Below, in pieces: positions 56,715 to 64,000 of a DNA stretch of 64,000 nt. The notes beneath the pieces are model-generated. The model ran no database searches. It saw only the letters and a list, made by a program, of their open reading frames with translations, and was not told the origin of the DNA. Origin of the DNA: Pleurodeles waltl (lineage: Eukaryota > Chordata > Amphibia > Caudata > Salamandridae); the NCBI RefSeq assembly GCF_031143425.1, contig NC_090444.1, positions 1,317,639,324 to 1,317,703,323 on the forward strand. Reading direction: 5' to 3'. The first letter of the stretch is position 1; each line of letters opens with the position of its first letter. Position numbers and translations under genes: made by a program.

Positions 56715-57374
56715 GAGAAACAACTACTCCTGAGTAGCAACCTGTCCTGGTTGACAAACCTGTAGGTGAGGACATCATGCTACCCATGGACAATGACACC
56801 TTACAGCAGCTCCTGAACTCTATTGGAACACCTTCTCCGGGTCACAGCAAGGAATGAGTGTGTTGCTGGGTCTCCAGAGGACCTGCCTACTCCAGGACAT
56901 GTCCCATCTGCTTGCCAAAACCCTGTACTGGACTCCGAGGTCCCCCCAAGTGGTCTTCCAATGGCGAGTAGTAGGAGTCCAGCGGCAGCTGGTAGATGAG
57001 GTGAGGGCGGGGATGGAGACCATTGTTGGCACCTTCCAGGGAGTCCGTAGGTGCCTCAATCCCAATAAAGACATCTTCTCTTCATGCCATAGAATGGAAC
57101 AGCCCCTGGATGACATAGCTGGTAGCCCTGCCAATGTGACACCAATGAGGCTGCAACACAGCTGGGGACCATCTGCAATATACTCCAATCTATGGGGCGC
57201 AAGCAGGACTCCTACGTTGCTACCATGGGTGCCTTCCACAGCAACCTTGTTGGCTTGTGTGCATGCCATCAGGCCCTTCTCAGTGATGTGCTAACTTCCT
57301 TGCTGGCACAGACAAATGCAGGCAGGGACAGCAGAGCCACATCCTCTGCCCCTGATGTGTGTGTGCCTCGATGA
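56715..57374 (+). pseudogene. Harbinger Myb-like gene, C-terminal exon
   Basis: In broken frames it reads GMETIVGTFQGVRRCLNPNKDIFSSCHRMEQPLDDIAG, then GRKQDSYVATMGAFHSNLVGLCACHQALLSDVLTSLLAQTNAGRDS and stops at 57372. This Gln/Ser helical tail is the usual C-terminus of Harbinger Myb-like proteins. Together with exon 1 it marks an autonomous-type Harbinger relic. No DDE transposase was found in the window. Confidence 0.55.
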
Positions 57375-59018
57375 CTCCTGCACAAACACCACTACCCTCA
57401 GGGGAGGTGCTACCCACACCACAGGAGGACGATGTGGACTCCACCACTTTCCAGCGCAAGACTGCCAAGTAACATTTGTCTGTGCATCTTGACCAGTTTC
57501 CCACTGGACCTGTGTGTATGATCACGCCACCTCCCTTGTCACCTGGTACTGTCCCCTTTTTGTTTGCCCACCTGCTAATCATATCTATTTGTGGACTGTC
57601 AATGTGGCCTGCCTTCCATAATGGCTATTTTTAACCTTGTCCTCACTGGAAAAATTCTCAACTTAACATGTGACATGGCACATAGCCCCTATGGACCCTG
57701 TCTGGACATGCTTTGGAGTTCAACATTTTTGTGGTTGTCCTAAGAACTTCTGGAATTGAATTAATATTGTACACACCTGTAAATAAGTTTCACCACCATG
57801 AATCTGTGTATTGTCGTTCTGTGGCATATAGGATTTACTGGAACATGGTGAATGTGTCAATATGAAAGTCACTTGCTTGCTTCTCAAGGTAATCAGGCCT
57901 CAATCCACATTACATGCTCAAGGTGGACATAGGCAAGCATCAAATACATCCACTGACAGGGCATTATGTAAAAATTTCCATTGAAATTTTGACCGTTATG
58001 ATGAGATGACAACCATCATTTACTTCACTGGTACACAGCAAGCAAGCCTAACTCATCACAAAGATGTCTACATTAACCAGCAATTGTTACTGTGAGGCAT
58101 GTGAGCCACTAACACAGTTTTGCACACAACCACAGATATCTTGCTCAGTGAGCAAGAGAACACCAGCTCACACATATTCCTGGCTAAATGCTTATATTGA
58201 AGAGATCTCATAAGTACCATCTTAATGCTTGCACTGACAGCATGCAAACTCTAATGGCCAGACTCCTTAATTAATTATTTAATTAATTAAATTAGGACCC
58301 AGGTCACACACCCATACATTGAGCTACACATCCCTGTGTGGCTGTCAACAGTGTGTGTTCCATCACATCCAGGAAGGGGTGATCTTGTCAGACAGAACAA
58401 TCCATACTATACATGCTACATCTGGTTAACACACAGTACAACAGTGGGTGACTATCTGAGTTGGGCTGTGTGTACAAACACATGAAGAGGAGCACTCACA
58501 GTGTCTGTAAAGAGGTGAAGCTAACGTAAGTGAGTCAAGTGTGAGTTAAAATGACTCTGGCACATAGACCTCACACAAAGTTACACATATTTACTAACAA
58601 TGGAGGCAATTGGTACACCATATTCTCAACTCAACCTAAGCCATGTTGAGCAATCGTTCGCATTAAATGAATACAAAATCATGCAGATATGAAAAATATT
58701 AAAAAATCTGAATTTTGAAATAAAAAAAAAGTATACTAACCTATGCTAACTTAATACACAGTACCTAAACCTACACCTCAACTTACTTATACTACCTGAG
58801 GAACACTAAAGTACTAAATCTAATCTATGCCTAACCTAACTTAACCTAATTAAACTACACCAATTACCTAAACACCAACTTAACTTAACTTAACTTAACT
58901 AATACTTCATTAGCTTATACATTTAGCACAAAAGACATGGTAGCCATCAACCAATCACCCCGTTAACACACATGTATTTGCACGATACTGACAGCAACTA
59001 CTCATACGAAACTTAACA
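57375..59018. other. Probable Harbinger 3' region
   Basis: Non-coding. Contains an AATTAATT palindrome (58269-58292) and a TAACTTAACCTAA/AACTTAACTTAACTTAACT short-repeat stretch (58740-58905). That AC/AT-rich style continues at 63120-63280 beyond the PLE, suggesting one element split by the PLE. Confidence 0.4.
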
Positions 59019-59068
59019 AATATATATATATATAGATATAATGGTGCACGCCAAACTGATATCGAAAG

Positions 59069-60370
59069 CTCTTGAGGCATCCGCACAAGAAGGCAAATGA
59101 CATAGGAATATCAAACAAAACAGTGGTGAATTTATCTACCATTGTGTTAACTAAGACGCAAGAAGAGGTTTTATCTTTGGGACTTTCTTTTTGCCCAACT
59201 TCGCATTTTGATTATACATCAAGTAGGATTGACTTATTTTACATTACTAGAAAACGTAGGTTAAGATATTGGCATGCTACAAAAATTATGAGTGAAAGTA
59301 ACATCATGAATGTCAGAGAGGCTCCCTCTACTCTCCAAATAGGTGATTTGGAGACATTACAAACTATGTGACATCTAATGGATGATGAAAGTTGGGTAGA
59401 AGATCCCGTGCGGAGTGTACAGGAGTGTACAGGAAGAAATGTAGAGACCAATTGGGACAGTGGAACGGCAAACATTTTTAAACCTAAATCTATATTCTGC
59501 CCACAGGTATCTAATGCATCTATAGAGATATTTGAAAAATGCATGGTTAAGGAATTTCAAAAGGTGGAAAGACAAAAGAAATTTAATTGGCAAAATTTAA
59601 ACAAAGAGCAATTGAAAGCAATGGTTGAGTTACAGAAAAATGATACTATAGTCATCAAACAATCTGATAAAGGAGGTAATGTGGTTGTGTGGCCAGGAGA
59701 AAAGTACCTGGAGGAGGGGTTAAGACAATTAAATGATAAAAAACAATACGAAAAGTCTATTAGAAAAAACTAAAAAATTGGTATGACGAAAAAATCATTA
59801 CAAAAAATGAATATTTATACTTAAAATGTGATTTTCCTAAACTCCCTCTACTACCAAAACTACACAAGGACCCAATTGATCCACCGGGTAGACCAATTTT
59901 TTCATCCAGAGGAAGTCGATTAGAGAATACATCTAAATATGTTGATTTTTTTCTTTGACCGTCTGTTGAAGCCTTACCTTCTTATATTAAGGAAACTGGT
60001 GATTTTTTTAGACGGATTGAAGGTATTGTCTAGGATGAACAATTCCTGATGCTCAGTCTAGATGTCGAATGTTTATACACTTGCATCCCGCATGAACTGG
60101 GTATTACAGCAATCAGACTTTTTTAAAGAGCTAGATCCATCTCCTTTTTACAACATACTGACATGTTAGTGCACATGATTAGAACATGTTTAACGAATAA
60201 TTTTTTCATCTTTAATAATCAAATCTACCGTCAAACCCAAGGGACAGCGATGGGAACATGCTTCGCTCCTAGTTATGCAGGTCTCTTTTTATGTTGGTGG
60301 GAGGAACAGGTAGTGTATAATATGGATCTATATGAAGAGCATGCAATCTTGTGGACCCGATACATAGATA
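59069..60370 (+). pseudogene. PLE reverse transcriptase, N-terminal part
   Basis: Motifs: VLSLGLSFCPTSHFDY, RKRRLRYW, TIVIKQSDKGGNVVVW, LPKLHKDPIDPPGRPIFSS, MLSLDVECLYTCIPHELG, QTQGTAMGTCFAPSYAGLF and WTRYID, all diagnostic of PLE RTs (the GTAMGTxFAPSYANLFM block especially). Stops at 59369-59371, 59771-59773 and others, with a frame change near 59780-59830. The protein breaks at the catalytic YIDD motif, where the MITE begins (60371). Confidence 0.8.
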
Positions 60371-61002
60371 AGGGGGTGATTCTAACATTGGCGGGCGGCG
60401 GAGGCCGCCCGCCAATGTTCCCCCGTCAAAATACCGCTCCGCGGTCACAAGACCGCTGAGGGTATTTTGAGATTTGCCCTGGGCTGGCGGGCGGCCGCCA
60501 AAAGGCCGCCCGCCAGCCCAGGGCAAATCTACCTTCCGACGAGGACGCCGGCTCCGAATGGAGCCGGCGTAGTGGGAAGGTGCGACGGGTGCAGTTGCAC
60601 CCGTCGCGTATTTCAGTGTCTGCTTTGCAGACACTGAAATACTTTGTGGGGCCCTCTTACGGGGGCCCCTGCAGTGCCCATGCCATTGGCATGGGCACTG
60701 CAGGGGCCCCCAGGGGCCCCGCGGCACCCCCTACCACCATCCTGTTCCTGGCGGGAGACCCGCCAGGAACAGGATGGCGGTAGGGGGTGTCAGAATCCCC
60801 ATGGCGGCGGAGCGCGCTCCGCCGCCATGGAGAATTCTGTAGGGCAGTGGTAAACCGGCGGGAGACCGCCGGTTTACCCTTTCTGGCCGCGGCTGAACCG
60901 CCGTGGTCAGAATGCCCTTGGGAGCACCGCCAGCCTGTTGGCGGTGCTCCCGTGGTCGGTGACCCTGGCGGTCACCAGCCGCCAGGGTCAGAATGACCCC
61001 CT
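60371..61002. mobile_element. GC-rich hairpin-chain MITE inside the PLE RT (632 bp)
   Basis: Ends AGGGGGTGATTCTAAC...GTCAGAATGACCCCCT; target duplication ATA (60368-60370 and 61003-61005). The body is a near-continuous series of GC-rich hairpins: TTGGCGGGCGGC/GCCGCCCGCCAA (60389-60417), GCGGT…ACCGC, CTGGGCTGGCGGGCGG/CCGCCCGCCAGCCCAG (60480-60523), GCCGGCTCC/GGAGCCGGC, CGACGGGTGCA/TGCACCCGTCG, AGTGTCTGC/GCAGACACT, a TGCAGTGCCCATGCC/GGCATGGGCACTGCA stem (60670-60704), GTTCCTGGCGGG/CCCGCCAGGAAC and more to 60988. No ORF with a domain. Confidence 0.9.
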
Positions 61003-61005
61003 ATA

Positions 61006-62040
61006 TTTTTTGTATTTTGAACGGTAGTGAAAAAGAGGCATTGGATTTTGTAAGATCCTTGAATGAAAACCAGTTGAATTTAACATTTACAGTTCATATA
61101 CACTGTTCCAAAACAGAATTTTTGGATCTTAAGTTGCAGGGTAGAAATATGAGATTAACAAGCTGTTTGCATCGCAAAAAGACAGCAGGAAATAGTTTAC
61201 TCCATGCCAATAGTTGTAATCCAAAGAATCTCATATGGAGTATTCCATATGGAGAATTATTGAGAGCTAAAAGGAATTGTACTGAGAATGAAGATTTTTA
61301 TCATGAAGCACAGGCAATGAGTATAAGGTTCCAAGAGAGAGGTTATACCAGAAACCTTATTGATAATATGTTGAGAAAAGTGATGACGATGGATCGTGAC
61401 AAATTACAAGTTCCAAAGGTGAAGGACAGTGTGGAAGGTACTCAACCTATCAGGTTTATTACAACCAATAATAACCAAGCTAGAGAAGTAAGGTGTATCT
61501 TGAATAAATATTGGGATATATTAAAGTCGGAGGAAAAGTTGGTAAAAGTAATTGGTGAAAGACCTAAAATTACCTTTAGAAGATGTGCATCTCTTAAAGA
61601 TAAATTATGTTCTAGTCTTTTTGAATCCATTAAGAGTCAGAAACAGTCATCGATACAGGGCTTTTTTTTATCGGTGGCTCCTGTAAGGCATGTAAAGGTA
61701 GTAAAAGTTGTAAAGGTTGTAAACAAATACGATTATCCCAATCTACTCAACCTTTTGTGATAAAGATACATCTTAATTGTAATACTGAATTTGCGTTTAT
61801 GCATTACAATGCCCATGTGTGGAATGTTACATTGGCAGTACCATCCATAAAGCGAAGAAACTAATATTAGAACACATGAGGGCTATATCCGAGGAGGATA
61901 AAACATATCCCATAGCTAGGCACTTTGCACAATGTCATGGAAAAAATTGTAGCCTTCTGCAATTTTGTGCACTCGATAATGTTCCTCTAAATATACGGGG
62001 AACAAGAATGACGAAGATTGGACTCAAAATATATCATTAG
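61006..62040 (+). pseudogene. PLE RT C-terminus, Cys-rich linker and GIY-YIG endonuclease
   Basis: Continues the RT after the MITE: IFCILNGSEKEALDFVRSLNENQ, then SKTEFLDLKL (thumb entry), then SLLHANSCNPKNLIWSIPYGELLRAKRNC, the typical PLE region. A Cys-rich CGSCKACKG…CKGCK box lies at 61676-61725 in a shifted frame. GIY-YIG follows (CPCVECYIGSTI at 61812-61848), then a C-terminal segment with PIARHFAQCHGKN. The frame is shifted near 61670-61810. With the MITE excised the RT would read YID-IFC, one Asp short of the usual YIDD. Confidence 0.8.
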
Positions 62041-62156
62041 ATACCGAACGATGTCCCCTGAAGGCTTTAACCTTGATGAGGAATTATCGGTACATTTAGG
62101 ATGATTTCAGCTGTCATAATATGCATAGTGTAAAGGCCACACAGGAGAATATATAT

Positions 62157-62206
<50 letters not shown>

Positions 62207-62968
62207 ATAATATCGTTCTTTGATAATAGGGTCGTTGTTTCAAGTAGGTACATGTATGTAACGATATTGTTGGTATTTTTGTTTTTGTTGAAATATTTAG
62301 ATACAACTGATGCAACAGAGCTATTATATCAAGGCCAGAAGGAGAACAGGAAAAGATCTAAACTGTGATGTGTACTTAAGATTTTCTTTTAATATTGTTA
62401 TATAAATTTAATTATTATTTTGTGGATTTGTAGTGCATGCTGATAAGAGATATCTTAGATGCAGGTTTAAGATTTATGCATGCGGGTGCGATATTGTAGA
62501 ATTAAGTTAAATTTATATCATTAGTTTGATAAATATGTAAGGGAAATGTCTATTTTTTTTGTGGAAGGAAATAGAGTATAATATATAATATGTAGTACAA
62601 TATATTTGAAGAAATAGTAAGTACATTCAAAGATGGCCGACATGTTTCCTGGAAAAGTATGTGCTTTGTTAGTCCTTTGTTTATTTTGTAACTAGAGTTG
62701 AAAAAATATGGTGGTGGTCTTTAAATAAGCAATGGAATCAGGTACTTGTATCAATCTGTGATCAAGGAGCGCCAGCACCGAAACGCGTAAGGTTTTTTAA
62801 TAAATACGCTGGTGCTTAATACGTCTCGGTACGTTGTGCTGTTGAACTCAAAGAAGGTGACGCGTTTTCAGCCAACGTGCTTTATCGGATTAATAAGGGC
62901 TCGCTACCCTGCCAAATCGTGCCGCGTGAAAGAGGCTGGATTTAAGCGTCTTGCTATCAGTGGATATC

Positions 62969-62971
<3 letters not shown>
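62041..62971 (+). other. PLE 3' non-coding tail
   Basis: AT-rich tail. It contains CGAAACGCG (62779-62787) with flanking complementary GCCAGCAC/GCTGGTGC blocks (62770 and 62809), and AATAAATACGC (62799). PLEs of other animals carry conserved CGAAACGCG-type tails, some with hammerhead ribozymes. Here the matching CTGATGA half is not found. Confidence 0.5.
62157..62202. repeat. (TA)n microsatellite
   Basis: About 22 uninterrupted TA units inside the PLE tail. Confidence 0.95.
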
Positions 62972-63014
<43 letters not shown>

Positions 63015-63087
63015 CATATATATATATAAATATAAATATATATAGGTAGATAAATATAAATATATATATATATATATGTATATATAT
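62972..63087. repeat. (TA)n-rich microsatellite at PLE right border
   Basis: Imperfect TA/TAAA tract of ~115 bp with CATACAT and GGTAGATAAA interruptions. Counterpart of the shorter tract at 59019-59040. Confidence 0.9.
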
Positions 63088-64000
63088 TTATATTTTTTGG
63101 GGGGGACATTTATCCTAAACATTAACCCCCACTCTCTAAAATCCCAATAAATATACCAAGGAATAATAAAAATATGTAACTATAAAAATATGTAAATGTA
63201 GAAAACTAACTACACTAAAACTATACTACACTAAAGCTATTTCTTTAAATAACTATATCCTAAAATACTAACAATTTCTAAAGCCCACCACCCCCCACCA
63301 AGGCCCAAGAGAAAGTTCAGATAAGATGTGAGATTTGGAGCAGGGCCTCCCTAATGTTATCTTGATGTTGCCTCAGAGCAGCCTGCTGCTATTTAATCTA
63401 CACCATGGTGGTGCAAATGTTGCATAGTTTGCGTAGGATAGAATAATTAAAAACAGAGTCATTCCTCTGGGTGGGCCTCATGGCAGGTGTGGGTGTTGGT
63501 GCTGTAGCTATTGGAGTTGCTGCTGGAACATGGGATGGTGGAGTCTGTTGCTGGCTTGCTCATGGTGTGGCTAGCAATGTAGCTGTGGGCCTGGCTGGTG
63601 TTGGCCGTAAGGAATCTCGGACATTCTATTTTTGCCTTGTTTTTTCTTCTTTCAGCATATGTTTCATTCTGCATTACACACTGAAATAGGGAAATGTTTT
63701 GTCCAGAAAAGTGACCCTTCTCCCACCCAAATCAATCCAGCCTGCAACACCGACATGCTTTCACCATGGTTCTGGACTGCCACTGTTGGCCCTAGCCAGA
63801 TCATTATTGGTCAACATAGGGGAATATGAAATAAATGCACCATTTTACATTAATTCAGTGGATTCCTGCCCTTCAGATTGGTGTAGGGCATTGCAGCATA
63901 AGGAATAGCAATGCTCTCCTGCACAAAGTCATCCTTAACTAAGCCCCTCTGTATTTTGAAAGTGGCTTGTGAGTACTTTCTCAACTGCAGTGAGGCTGTG
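63088..64000 (-). other. Harbinger-like 3' continuation; minus-strand low-confidence coding remnant
   Basis: 63120-63280 continues the AC/AT-rich style of 58.7-58.9 kb. The minus-strand frame 63674-63459 (SQAHSYIASHTMSKPATDSTIPCSSSNSNSYSTNTHTCHEAHPEE) is Ser/Thr-rich and resembles the linker of Harbinger Myb-like proteins, but no domain is present. 63830-63960 has TGTAGGGCATTGCAGCATAAGG-type sequence loosely like the second MITE family. Confidence 0.3.

Larger units (their letters stand above)
59019..63090 (+). mobile_element. Penelope-like element in an AT microsatellite
   Basis: PLE with RT, Cys-rich linker and GIY-YIG endonuclease in the standard order, then a ~0.9-kb non-coding tail. It is bracketed by (AT)n tracts (59019-59040 and 62972-63087), and another lies at 62157-62202. 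The RT is split by a 632-bp MITE. Multiple stops and frameshifts. Confidence 0.75.

Noticed and set aside
60268..60996. 152-aa and other ORFs over the GC-rich insert
   Set aside because: The insert is a chain of inverted repeats, so both strands stay open by composition; no domain.
62740..62850. Possible hammerhead ribozyme in the PLE tail (CGAAACGCG)
   Set aside because: No CTGATGA half, no convincing stem II, and no acceptable cleavage triplet in position.
62067..63122. Tyr/Ile-rich ORFs
   Set aside because: They are translations of (TA)n microsatellites.
1..64000. Host genes, tRNA or rRNA
   Set aside because: I looked for multi-exon host domains and tRNA cloverleaf boxes and saw none; every recognisable domain belongs to a mobile element.

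Overview
This window is gene-poor, transposon-saturated chromosomal DNA of a large vertebrate genome, almost certainly a salamander and most likely a newt (Salamandridae). The strongest taxonomic clue is a tandem array (7391-10838) of ~323-bp monomers. Each complete junction between monomers carries a hammerhead ribozyme and each monomer an octamer ATTTGCAT, which is the organisation known for newt satellite 2. A DIRS retroelement, Penelope-like elements, L1 and L2-like LINEs, Ty3/gypsy remnants and Harbinger-type DNA transposons fit the same setting. I found no convincing host protein-coding gene, tRNA or rRNA.

Layout. 1-541: the GIY-YIG end of a Penelope-like element (PLE). 542-6088: a nearly complete DIRS-type tyrosine-recombinase retrotransposon on the minus strand. 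It has inverted termini, an internal complementary region, one long Gag-recombinase frame and an overlapping RT/RNase H/methyltransferase frame broken by one stop. 7391-10838: the ribozyme satellite, with a three-monomer higher-order repeat. 11.36-14.6 kb: a broken Harbinger Myb-like gene split by two back-to-back hairpin-rich MITEs. 14.6-22 kb: unclassified repeats, three more MITEs, a LINE tail and an LTR-like piece. 22.1-24.2 kb: two L2-like LINEs (-). 24.2-25.1 kb: a ~400-bp tandem repeat. 25.4-27 kb: a gypsy-like gag/LTR remnant (-). 27.4-29.2 kb: an LTR-like repeat containing a MITE. 29.3-31.6 kb: LINE remnants (-).

32.5-43.8 kb is a Russian-doll nest: an outer LINE (+) interrupted by an L1 (36872-42560), which is itself interrupted by a MITE (38314-38865). 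43.9-45.1 kb is an L2-like endonuclease relic (-); 46.9-48.6 kb an LTR-like repeat and a decayed gypsy pol; 49.6-50.05 kb an old, diverged relative of the ribozyme satellite; 50.7-51.2 kb an L2 tail; 52.1-52.9 kb an old MITE. 53.3-57.4 kb is a second Harbinger Myb-like gene relic with MITEs in its apparent intron. 59.0-63.1 kb is a PLE lying between AT microsatellites, its RT split at the catalytic motif by a 632-bp hairpin MITE.

The MITEs share a striking build: each is a chain of adjacent perfect or near-perfect hairpins with short termini and 3-bp target duplications. Several empty sites can be read directly in the flanking sequence. All element-to-family assignments rest on motifs recognised by eye; no database search was run.
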